Source: an uncultured Bacteroides sp.
GTDB taxonomy: Bacteria > Bacteroidota > Bacteroidia > Bacteroidales > Bacteroidaceae
DNA: 64,000 bases
Assembly: GCA_944321465.1 (NCBI GenBank)
Contig: CALULL010000010.1
Location: 36,841 to 100,840, forward strand
Direction of reading: 5' to 3'
Shown here: positions 37,596 to 45,969 of the stretch, in pieces
Numbering within the stretch: the first letter of the stretch is position 1
Layout: the number at the start of each line of letters is the position of its first letter
Program-made: the position numbers and the translations under genes
Notes under the pieces: model-generated
Database searches by the model: none
Told to the model about the DNA's origin: nothing
What the model saw: the letters and a program-made list of their open reading frames with translations, nothing else

Positions 37596-37902
37596 ATTCT
37601 GTAAGTGTTACGCCTCCGGCTGGCCGGGCGGCACGGGCTGCCGGTCCGGGGGCGGCCCTGCAAAGATAGGCAGAAAGGGGCTTACGGAGAACTCGTTTTA
37701 AGAAAAAGAACAGGGCGTGGAAATAAAAGAACACTTTTCGGGAGCCTTTTTCCTGCAAAAAGAGCCTGTTTCGCATGAAGAGGACACAAAAAAGCAAGAA
37801 TAGACCTTGCGGGGGCTATAAAACCGCCGTTACTTTGCAGCCGGAATAATAAGCCGTGACAGAATAGAACGTTTCAATATAATCACTAATCAACTTTATG
37901 GT

Positions 37903-40857
37903 ATGAAGAAAATGTCTACTCTTTGCCTGTCTGCCTTGTTCCTTGCCGGGACAGTGGCGGCGCAGGAGGCACAGGACACTGTGTATTATCAAATCCCCAA
38001 CTCGGACTTCGAGAACTGGGCAGCCGACAACGAGCCTGGCAACGGCTGGAACTCGTTCGCTTCGGCAGTAGGCTCTATGAGCTGGGCTGCAAGCATGTCG
38101 CCCGCTCCGCTCAAGGTCGCTGGCTACGACAGCGAGACGGCCGTGCAACTGAGTTCGGTCAGTGTCCTTGGCATAGCCAACGCCAACGGCAACCTGACGA
38201 CGGGTGCCATCAACATGGGCAGCATGACTCCCGATGCCCCCGAGAACTACAACTTCAGTGACCTCGACAACGCCGGACACAACCTGCCCTTTGCCGGGAT
38301 GCCCGACTCGGTTTCCTGCTACGCCAAGTTCGTTTCGGGCGGTAGCGAGAACGGACGGGGCCAGTTCATCCTGCACGACCAGTACGAGTACCGCGACCCG
38401 GAGCTGACTGAGGATGCCGCCCACAAGATAGGGCAGGGCACCATCCTTATCCCTGCGACAGCCGACTGGACTTACTTCAGTGCCCCGATGACCTACACCG
38501 GCAACACGGCTGGCGAAGGTGGCCAATACCTGCTGGCCTCGTTCACCACCAACCCCGTGCCGGGAGGTTCGGCTAACGACACACTGACGGTTGACAAGGT
38601 GCGCTTCATCTACAACTCGCGTCTGGAGTCTGTCACCATTGGCGGGGATGCCTTGGCCGGTTTCGACAAGAACGTCTACAGCTACACGTTGAAGGGTGAT
38701 GTTCCCGCAGCGGATGCCGTAGCCGCCGTGGCCGATGGCCGTGCCGCCACCGTGGAGACGACCGTCGAGGGCAACACCGTCACCATTGTGGTGCGTGGTG
38801 GCGATTATGCAGTCAATCAGGAGAACACCCATACCTACACCATCGTCTACGACACCACCGTTACGGCCTATTATCAGCTGTCCAACGCCGACTTCGAGAA
38901 CTGGGCGGCCGACAACGAGCCTGGCAACGGCTGGAACTCGTTCGCTTCGGCAGTAGGCTCTATGAGCTGGGCTGCAAGCATGTCGCCCGCTCCGCTCAAG
39001 GTCGCTGGCTACGACAGCGAGACGGCCGTGCAACTGAGTTCGGTCAGTGTCCTTGGCATAGCCAACGCCAACGGCAACCTGACGACGGGTGCCATCAACA
39101 TGGGCAGCATGACTCCCGATGCCCCCGAGAACTACAACTTCAGCGACCTCGATAACCCCGGACACTACCTGCCGTTCGTCGGTGTGCCCGACTCGGTTTC
39201 CTGCTACGCCAAGTTCATCTCTGGCGGCAGCGAGAATGGTCGCGGCCAATTCATCCTGCACGACCAATACGAATACCGCGACCCGGAACTGGCTGAGGAC
39301 GCGGCTCACAAGATAGCCTCGGGTGCCATCCTCGTACCGCCCACGGCGGAGTGGACCTACTTCAGTGCCCCGATGGACTACACCGGCAACACGGCTGGCG
39401 AGGGCGGTCAATACCTGCTGGCCTCGTTCACCACGAACCCCGTCCCCGGCGGTTCGGCTAACGACACACTGACGGTTGACAAGGTGCGCTTCATCTACAA
39501 CTCGCGCTTGGAGTCGCTCTCCATTGGCGGTGAGGCTCTGGCCGGTTTCGACAAGAACACCTACAGCTACGTGCTGAGGGGTGATGTTCCCGCAGCGGAT
39601 GCCGTAGCCGCCGTGGCCGATGGCCGTGGTGCTACTGTGGAGACTACGCTGGAGGGCAACACCCTCACCGTCGTAGTGCGCGGTAACGACTACGAGACCA
39701 ACGCCGAGAATACGCACACCTACACCGTAGTGTTCGACAACACGGGTGCTTCTTACTATCAGTTGCCCAACGCCGACTTCGAGGACTGGGCAGCCGACAA
39801 CGAGCCTGGCAACGGCTGGAACTCGTTCGCTTCGGCAGTAGGCTCTATGAGCTGGGCTGCAAGCATGTCGCCCGCTCCGCTCAAGGTCGCTGGCTACGAC
39901 AGCGAGACGGCCGTGCAACTGAGTTCGGTCAGTGTCCTTGGCATAGCCAACGCCAACGGCAACCTGACGACGGGTGCCATCAACATGGGCAGCATGACTC
40001 CCGATGCCCCCGAGAACTACAACTTCAGTGACTTCGACAATCCCGGCCACTACCTGCCCTTCGTCGGTGTGCCCGACTCGGTTGCCTGCTACGCCAAGTT
40101 CATCTCTGGCGGCAGCGAGAACGGACGGGGTCAGTTCATCCTGCACGACCGCTACGAGTATCGTGACCCCGAGCTGGAGGACGATGCCGCCCATAAGATA
40201 GCTTCGGGTGCCATCCTTATCCCCGCCACGGCAGACTGGACCTACTTCAGCGCTCCTATGGAGTACACGGGCAACGAGGCTGCCGACGGCGAGCAGTTCC
40301 TGCTGGCCTCGTTCACCACGAACCCCGTGCCGGGAGGTTCGGCTAACGACACGCTGACGGTAGACCAGGTGCGCTTCATCTACAACTCTCGTCTGGAGTC
40401 GCTGACGGTAAGCGGTGTGTCCCTGGAAGGCTTCGACAAGAACGTCTACGAGTATGAACTCGACGGCGAAGTGCCCTCCGAGAGCGACATCGTGGCTGTG
40501 GCCGACGGACGCGGTGCGGAAGTAAGCGTTTCGGTTGCCGACAACGTTGCGACCATCACCGTCCTGGGCAACGACTATGCCGAGAACCCTGAGAACACCC
40601 ACACCTACACGCTGACCTACTCGAATGCCGACGGCATAGGCGACCACGCCGCATCCGGCATCCGCGTGACGGCTGTCAGGGGCGGATTGATTGTTGAGGG
40701 TGCCGCCGACTGCACCGTAAGTGTCTACACCGTGCAAGGCACGCTGGCTGCCCAGCAGGATGCCCGTGGCGAGACGCTGACCATCGGAGGCCTTGTGCCC
40801 CACACGGTCTACATCGTGAAGGCCGGTACCTATGTCACCCGTGTGCTGACTAAGTAA
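37903..40857 (+). CDS. Secreted triple-repeat PCMD-like protein with sorting tail
   Basis: 984 residues with a signal peptide (LFLAGTVAAQ). Three units of exactly 295 residues follow, each a PCMD-like domain (NSDFENWAADNEPGNGW) joined to a beta-sandwich linker (SRLESVTIGGDALAGFDKNV). The C-terminal 65 residues, with VSVYTVQGTLAAQQDARG and TVYIVKAGTYVTRVLTK, resemble a type A sorting domain of the type IX secretion system, so the protein is probably cell-surface attached or released. Carbohydrate binding is suggested by the PCMD name only. A -7 box TTACTTTG lies near 37830. Repeat DNA is almost identical, a sign of recent duplication or gene conversion. Confidence 0.85.
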   Translation: MKKMSTLCLSALFLAGTVAAQEAQDTVYYQIPNSDFENWAADNEPGNGWNSFASAVGSMSWAASMSPAPLKVAGYDSETAVQLSSVSVLGIANANGNLTTGAINMGSMTPDAPENYNFSDLDNAGHNLPFAGMPDSVSCYAKFVSGGSENGRGQFILHDQYEYRDPELTEDAAHKIGQGTILIPATADWTYFSAPMTYTGNTAGEGGQYLLASFTTNPVPGGSANDTLTVDKVRFIYNSRLESVTIGGDALAGFDKNVYSYTLKGDVPAADAVAAVADGRAATVETTVEGNTVTIVVRGGDYAVNQENTHTYTIVYDTTVTAYYQLSNADFENWAADNEPGNGWNSFASAVGSMSWAASMSPAPLKVAGYDSETAVQLSSVSVLGIANANGNLTTGAINMGSMTPDAPENYNFSDLDNPGHYLPFVGVPDSVSCYAKFISGGSENGRGQFILHDQYEYRDPELAEDAAHKIASGAILVPPTAEWTYFSAPMDYTGNTAGEGGQYLLASFTTNPVPGGSANDTLTVDKVRFIYNSRLESLSIGGEALAGFDKNTYSYVLRGDVPAADAVAAVADGRGATVETTLEGNTLTVVVRGNDYETNAENTHTYTVVFDNTGASYYQLPNADFEDWAADNEPGNGWNSFASAVGSMSWAASMSPAPLKVAGYDSETAVQLSSVSVLGIANANGNLTTGAINMGSMTPDAPENYNFSDFDNPGHYLPFVGVPDSVACYAKFISGGSENGRGQFILHDRYEYRDPELEDDAAHKIASGAILIPATADWTYFSAPMEYTGNEAADGEQFLLASFTTNPVPGGSANDTLTVDQVRFIYNSRLESLTVSGVSLEGFDKNVYEYELDGEVPSESDIVAVADGRGAEVSVSVADNVATITVLGNDYAENPENTHTYTLTYSNADGIGDHAASGIRVTAVRGGLIVEGAADCTVSVYTVQGTLAAQQDARGETLTIGGLVPHTVYIVKAGTYVTRVLTK
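38005..40659 (+). repeat. Three 885-bp in-frame tandem repeats
   Basis: The same codons recur at 38005, 38890 and 39775, exactly 885 bp (295 codons) apart. A block of more than 200 bp starting about 12 bp into each unit is identical in all three copies, synonymous sites included, while the linker halves differ. That pattern points to gene conversion rather than selection on the protein alone. Confidence 0.93.
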
Positions 40858-40914
40858 CAACAGGCTCAATAATAGAAGCGGAAAGGCACGACCTTTCCAA
40901 CCATCCTAAGACGC

Positions 40915-40950
40915 GCCGTCCTTGGCAGTGATGCCGGGGACGGCTTTTTT
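40915..40950 (+). terminator. Intrinsic terminator of repeat protein gene
   Basis: GCCGTCC (40915-40921) pairs with GGACGGC (40938-40944), with an inner GGCA/TGCC stem, and is followed at once by six T residues. Confidence 0.85.
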
Positions 40951-40993
40951 GCATCCGTGCATGGGGTGGTCCGGCCCAGGTGCACGGCACCCC

Positions 40994-41081
40994 TGCGGCC
41001 ACCCTGCCTTTGCCCCCTTGCCCGTACACCTTTGCCCGCTTGGGGGCACACCTGCGCTTGCAGGCGGGCACGGGTGTGCCC
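40994..41081. repeat. 22-bp x4 palindromic array 7
   Basis: Units start at 40994 (weak), 41016, 41038 and 41060. Cores include TACACCTTTGCC, GCACACCTGCGCT and GCACGGGTGTGCC. It lies between the terminator of the repeat-protein gene and the tamB promoter, 111 bp before the -7 box. The 573-nt gap 40858-41430 holds terminator, array, promoter and a nested palindrome in that order. Confidence 0.8.
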
Positions 41082-41170
41082 CCAAGCGGGGTGTCTGGCG
41101 GCCGTGTCGCGGCGCGGCTGGTCCCCGCCGGGGCGGGGGATGGCCTGCGGCCTAAAAACGATTACGCGCG

Positions 41171-41200
41171 TTTGTTTTTTCATTTATTTGCGTACTTTTG
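41171..41200 (+). promoter_or_regulatory. Promoter upstream of tamB
   Basis: -33 TTTG (41171-41174), 18-nt gap, -7 TACTTTTG (41193-41200). The transcript would begin with the nested palindrome described next. Confidence 0.75.
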
Positions 41201-41209
41201 TAGTGTAAA

Positions 41210-41402
41210 CCCAAATCGGTCATTAGAGTCCAAAGCGATTTCGTTTTGCCGCCGGCAGATTGGCTGTCGCCTTTGTCGAAGGCGTAGCGGGCTACGTCGA
41301 GACAAAGCGGCAGACAAGATGCCGGCGGCAAGACGAAAGGGCTTGGAAAGCCGCAGAAAGACTGTCAAGCACACGGCAAGGCGGTCTAATGACCGATTTG
41401 GG
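41210..41402. repeat. Nested palindromic element in tamB leader (MITE-like)
   Basis: Outer arms 41210-41227 and 41385-41402 are an exact 18-bp inverted repeat (CCCAAATCGGTCATTAGA). Inside lie a 12-bp pair (41246-41257 with 41320-41331), a 7-bp pair CTTTGTC/GACAAAG (41271, 41301) and a central CGTAGC/GCTACG (41283, 41291). One end of the same element recurs at 57111-57148. It is either a small non-autonomous mobile element or a structured leader RNA; it separates the promoter from the tamB ribosome-binding site. Confidence 0.75.
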
Positions 41403-41430
41403 GTAAACCCAAAACGCGGAGGACCGGGAA

Positions 41431-44400
41431 ATGAAGAGGAGAAGATGGTTGAAGTGGACGGCCATAGTGCTACTGTCGCCTGTGTTGCTGTTCGTGCTGC
41501 TCATGGCGGCACTCTACGCGCCCCCGTTGCAGGACTTCCTGCGGCGGAAGGCGGTTGTCATGGCCTCGGAGGCCACGGGGATGGACATCGGCGTGGAGCG
41601 CATCGACCTGCGCTTTCCGCTCGACCTGAGGGTGAGCGGCGTGCAGGTGGTGCAGCCGTCCGACTCGCTTGCCGCCTCCCAGATGCCCGACACGCTGCTG
41701 AGGCTCGACCGCCTCGATGTGCACATACAGGCTGCCCCGCTGCTGCGCGGACAGGTGGAGGTCGACGGCGTGACGCTGCAAGGCGTGGAGGTGAACAGCG
41801 CGGGGCTGATTGACGGCATGAGCCTCAGCGGGCGGCTGGGCCGCTTCCACGTGGAGAGCCACGGGGTAGACCTGACGCGCGACAGCGTTACCATCAACAC
41901 CGTGCAGCTGAGCGACACGCGTCTCTCGCTTGTGCTGGCCGACACGACCGCCACGGCCGATGCCGACACGACCGGTGCGCTCTTGCCCTGGAAGTTCGTG
42001 CTTCACAGCCTGCGGCTGGACAACGTGGCGGTCGATCTGCGCATGCCCCTTGACTCGCTCGCCCTGCGTGCCCGTCTGGGCGAAGCTGTCGTCGAGGATG
42101 CCGAGGCCGACCTGGCCCACGAGGCATACGTCCTGAAGCACTTCCGCCTTTCGGACACTTCGGTGGGCTACGACCAGGGCTACGGAACGCCCGCCGAAGG
42201 CTTCGACCCCGCGCACATCGCCCTGCGCGGCGTGCAGGTGGGGATCGACTCGGTGCGCTACTGCGGGCGCAACCTCAACGCAGTCATCCGCCAGCTGGCC
42301 TTGGACGACCGCTCGGGGCTGAGCGTCACCGCGCTGACGGGCTGCCTCCGGGCCGACTCGTCCCTCATAAGCATCCCCTCGCTGCGGCTGCAAACTCCTC
42401 ACAGCGAGGTGTCCGTTGCCGCCCACACCTATTGGGAACTGGTGGAGATGCCCACCACAGGCCGACTCTCGCTGAAGCTCGATGCACGCGTGGGCAAGCA
42501 AGACGTGCTGCTCTTTGCCGGGGAACTGCCACAGGCTTTCAAGGATGCCTACCCCTTTCGCCCCTTCACCCTGCGGGCGGGCACCGACGGCAATCTGCGC
42601 CAGATGCAGCTTTCGCACCTGTCGGCCGAGCTGCCCGGTGCCTTCCGCGTTGAGGGCAAGGGGGGCATGTTCGACGTGACGGACAGCCTGTCGCGCCGTC
42701 TCGGCCTCGACCTGACGATGCAGACGGGCAACCTGAACTTTCTCACCTCGCTGACGGGCGAGGCCCCCGACGGCTCGCTGCAGGTGCCCGACAGCATGAC
42801 GCTTGGCGCACATCTGCGGCTGGAGGGCAGCCGGTGTACGGCCCGGCTGGCCCTGGACGAGGCGGGCGGGACGCTCGACGTGGACGCGGCCTACGACCTG
42901 GCCGATGCTTCCTACGAAGTGGACCTGCTGGCCGATTCGCTGCGCGTGGACCACTTCTTGCCGCAGGACTCCATCTACCTGCTCTGCGCCCGCCTCTCGG
43001 CACGCGGGCGGGGCTTCGACCCGCTGGCACACGGCACCCACGCCCGTGCCCGCCTGGAGCTTGAACATCTGCAATACGGCGCGTGGGACATTGCCTCGGT
43101 CGACCTCCACGCCTCGCTGAGGGAAGCTCTTGCCGCAGTGCGCCTCAGCAGCGACAACGCCCTGCTGAGGATGAAGGCCAACGCAGCCCTGCACCTCGAT
43201 CGCAAGTATCTGGACGGGCGTGCCAGCCTCGCCGTGGCCGACGTGGGGCTGCACGAGCTGGGCCTTGTCCCCCGTCCGCTGGAGCAGCCTTTCGCCTTCG
43301 ATCTGCAGGCCGAGGCGCGGCGCGACTCCATCAAGCTGCACCTGGGCGCGGGCGACATGGACCTCCGCTTCAAGGCCCGCAGCACCCTGCGCGAGCTGCT
43401 CGACCGCTCCGGCCAGTTTGCCGAGGTGCTGGCCCGTCAGGTGGACAACCGCCAGCTCGACCACGCCGAGCTGAGGCGCATGTTGCCCTCGGCAGGGCTG
43501 TCCTTCCGTGCCGGGCGCGACAATCCCGTGAGCCGCCTGCTGGCCACGCAGGGCATCGGCTACGACCGCTTCGGGCTGGACTTCGGCTTTACCCCCGACT
43601 GGGGCATCAACGGGCGCACGGCCGTGGAGGGCCTGCGCGTCGACTCGCTGCGGCTCGACACCGTGTTCTTCGCCATCCGCCAGGACACCACGCGTATGCG
43701 CCTGCAAGGCGGCGTGGTGAACGGCCCGGACAACCCCCAGTTCGTCTTCAGCAGCACGCTGACGGGCGAGATACGCAGCGAAGATGCCGGCCTCACCGTG
43801 GAGTACCGCGATGCCGACGGCGAGACGGGCATCCTGCTCGGGGTCAACGCCCGCCCCCTGTTCGAGGGACACGGCAAGGGCAACGGCGTGCTGCTCAGCC
43901 TCATGCCCGCCGAGCCTGTGGTGGCCTACCGCAAATTCCGCTTCGTGGACGGGCGCAGCCTCGTCTACCTGCACCGCGACATGCACGTCTATGCCAACGT
44001 GGACATGGAGAGCGACGACGGGCTGCGTTTCCGCCTCATGTCCGACCCCCGCGACACCGTGTCGCTACAGAACATCAACGTCGAGCTGAGCCGCTTCCGC
44101 CTCGAACAGCTCAGCAGCGTGTTGCCCTACCTGCCCCAGCTTGGCGGCCTGTTCTCGGCCAAGGCCCACTACGTGCAGACCGAACGCTTCTTGCAGTTCT
44201 CGGCCACGGCGGGGGTGGACAGCTTGTGCTACGAAGGGCGCACGGTGGGCGACGTGGGCCTGGAAGCCGACTGGGTGCCCGCCGATGAGGATACCCACTT
44301 CCTGCGTGCCCGGCTCGACTTCGACGGCAGCAAGGTTCTCGACGTGGACGGCAAGTTGCAGACCGGGGGCGACGACGGGCAGGTCGACGTGGCCGTGCGC

Positions 44401-45969
44401 CTGCTCGACTTCCCGTTGCGCATGGGCAACGCCTTCCTGCCCGAAGGGCTGGCCTCGCTCTCGGGCGACGTTGACGGCGAGCTGTCCGTGGGCGGCACGC
44501 TGGGGGCACCGGTGCTGGGCGGCGAGATGAGGCTCGACAGCGTGTCGGCCTACGTCGACCAGATAGCCGCCCGCTACTGGCTGGGCGGCAAGGAACCTAT
44601 ACGCATAGCGGACAACGTGGTGCGCCTCGACGGGCTGTCCATGTACACCACCAGCCGCAACCCCTTCAGCGTGGACGGCACGGTGGACTTCCACGACCTG
44701 GCACGCCCCGTGGCTGACCTGCGGGTGAGGGCAAGCAACTACACCCTGCTCGATGTACCCCGCACCCGCAAGGGGCTGGTCTATGGCAAGGTGGTGGTCG
44801 ACGTGACGGCCAATGCCCAAGGCCCCCTCGATGCCTTGGTGGTGCGCGGCAACATGAACCTGCTGGGGACGACCGATGTCACCTACGTCCTCACCGACTC
44901 GCCCCTGACGGTGGAGGACCGCCTGACGGGACTGGTCGACTTCACCTCCTTTGCCGACACCACGGCCACGGCAGCCGACTCGGTTCCCACCCTGTCGCTG
45001 GGCGGCATGGACATGCTTATGACGGTACACATAGACGATGCTGTGCGCCTGCGTGCCGACCTCAGTGCCGACCGCAGCAAGTTCGTCGAGCTGGAGGGAG
45101 GCGGCGACCTCAGCCTGCAATACACTCCCCAGGGCGACATGACACTGAACGGACGCTACACGCTGACGGGCGGCATCATGAAGTACTCCCTGCCCGTCAT
45201 CCCGCTGAAGGAGTTCCAGATAGCCAGCGGAAGCTACGTGGACTGGCGGGGCAACCTCATGGAGCCTACGCTGAACCTGACGGCCACCGAGCGCGTGAGG
45301 ACCTCGGTGAGCAACGGAGGTGACGATGGCGGCACGCGCTCGGTGGACTTCGATGTCTCCATCACCATCAACGGCAGCCTGGAGTCCCCCGGGCTGGCGT
45401 TCGACCTTGCTGCCCCCAACGATGCCACGGTGCAGAACGAGCTGCAGGCGATGGGAGCCGAGGAGCGCAGCAAGCAGGCCATTGCCATGCTGGCAACGGG
45501 CATCTACCTCAACAGCGGCGTGAAGGGCGGCGGGCTGGACATGGGCTCGGCCCTGAACAGCGTCCTGCAAAACCAGATTAACTCGCTGGCCGGGTCGGCC
45601 CTGGAGAGCGTCAACGCCAGCTTCAGCATGGGCGTGGAGGACCGCACCTCTGCCGAGACCGGCGACAAGCAGACCGACTACAGCTTCCGCTACTCCCAGC
45701 GCCTCTTCAACGACCGGGTGCAGATTGTCATCGGCGGAAAGGTGTCGACCGGTGCCAACGCTACCAACAGCGTGGAGTCGTTCATCGACAACATCTCGCT
45801 GGAGTACCGGCTCGACCAGTCGGGCACACGCTACATCCGCGTGTTCCACGACAAGAACTACGAAAGCATACTCGACGGCGAAATCACCGAGACGGGTGTC
45901 GGCCTCGTGCTGCGCCGCAAGATGGACCGTCTGGGCGAACTGTTCATATTCAGGAGGAAAAAGCAATGA
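41431..45969 (+). CDS. tamB: TamB-like translocation/assembly module protein
   Basis: 1512 residues. An N-terminal membrane anchor (about 8-28: WTAIVLLSPVLLFVLLMAAL) leads into a very long beta-taco body of short amphipathic strands (repeated DLRVSGVQV, LDRLDVHIQAAP types). The C-terminal TamB/DUF490 region (from about residue 1050) contains GDVDGELSVGGTLGAPVLGG and PQGDMTLNGRYTLTGGIMKY. TamB spans the periplasm and helps phospholipid transport and outer-membrane protein insertion with TamA, encoded next with a 4-nt overlap. The start follows a GGAGGA ribosome-binding site. Confidence 0.92.
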   Translation: MKRRRWLKWTAIVLLSPVLLFVLLMAALYAPPLQDFLRRKAVVMASEATGMDIGVERIDLRFPLDLRVSGVQVVQPSDSLAASQMPDTLLRLDRLDVHIQAAPLLRGQVEVDGVTLQGVEVNSAGLIDGMSLSGRLGRFHVESHGVDLTRDSVTINTVQLSDTRLSLVLADTTATADADTTGALLPWKFVLHSLRLDNVAVDLRMPLDSLALRARLGEAVVEDAEADLAHEAYVLKHFRLSDTSVGYDQGYGTPAEGFDPAHIALRGVQVGIDSVRYCGRNLNAVIRQLALDDRSGLSVTALTGCLRADSSLISIPSLRLQTPHSEVSVAAHTYWELVEMPTTGRLSLKLDARVGKQDVLLFAGELPQAFKDAYPFRPFTLRAGTDGNLRQMQLSHLSAELPGAFRVEGKGGMFDVTDSLSRRLGLDLTMQTGNLNFLTSLTGEAPDGSLQVPDSMTLGAHLRLEGSRCTARLALDEAGGTLDVDAAYDLADASYEVDLLADSLRVDHFLPQDSIYLLCARLSARGRGFDPLAHGTHARARLELEHLQYGAWDIASVDLHASLREALAAVRLSSDNALLRMKANAALHLDRKYLDGRASLAVADVGLHELGLVPRPLEQPFAFDLQAEARRDSIKLHLGAGDMDLRFKARSTLRELLDRSGQFAEVLARQVDNRQLDHAELRRMLPSAGLSFRAGRDNPVSRLLATQGIGYDRFGLDFGFTPDWGINGRTAVEGLRVDSLRLDTVFFAIRQDTTRMRLQGGVVNGPDNPQFVFSSTLTGEIRSEDAGLTVEYRDADGETGILLGVNARPLFEGHGKGNGVLLSLMPAEPVVAYRKFRFVDGRSLVYLHRDMHVYANVDMESDDGLRFRLMSDPRDTVSLQNINVELSRFRLEQLSSVLPYLPQLGGLFSAKAHYVQTERFLQFSATAGVDSLCYEGRTVGDVGLEADWVPADEDTHFLRARLDFDGSKVLDVDGKLQTGGDDGQVDVAVRLLDFPLRMGNAFLPEGLASLSGDVDGELSVGGTLGAPVLGGEMRLDSVSAYVDQIAARYWLGGKEPIRIADNVVRLDGLSMYTTSRNPFSVDGTVDFHDLARPVADLRVRASNYTLLDVPRTRKGLVYGKVVVDVTANAQGPLDALVVRGNMNLLGTTDVTYVLTDSPLTVEDRLTGLVDFTSFADTTATAADSVPTLSLGGMDMLMTVHIDDAVRLRADLSADRSKFVELEGGGDLSLQYTPQGDMTLNGRYTLTGGIMKYSLPVIPLKEFQIASGSYVDWRGNLMEPTLNLTATERVRTSVSNGGDDGGTRSVDFDVSITINGSLESPGLAFDLAAPNDATVQNELQAMGAEERSKQAIAMLATGIYLNSGVKGGGLDMGSALNSVLQNQINSLAGSALESVNASFSMGVEDRTSAETGDKQTDYSFRYSQRLFNDRVQIVIGGKVSTGANATNSVESFIDNISLEYRLDQSGTRYIRVFHDKNYESILDGEITETGVGLVLRRKMDRLGELFIFRRKKQ

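Noticed and set aside
37816-40869. 1017-residue minus-strand frame opposite the repeat protein
   Set aside because: It mirrors the codons of the plus-strand gene, contains no family motif and reads through that gene's start region.
4432-41081. CRISPR arrays as an explanation for the 22-bp repeats
   Set aside because: Units are contiguous palindromes with short variable gaps of 6-8 nt and always four copies; there are no 30-40 nt spacers and no cas genes.
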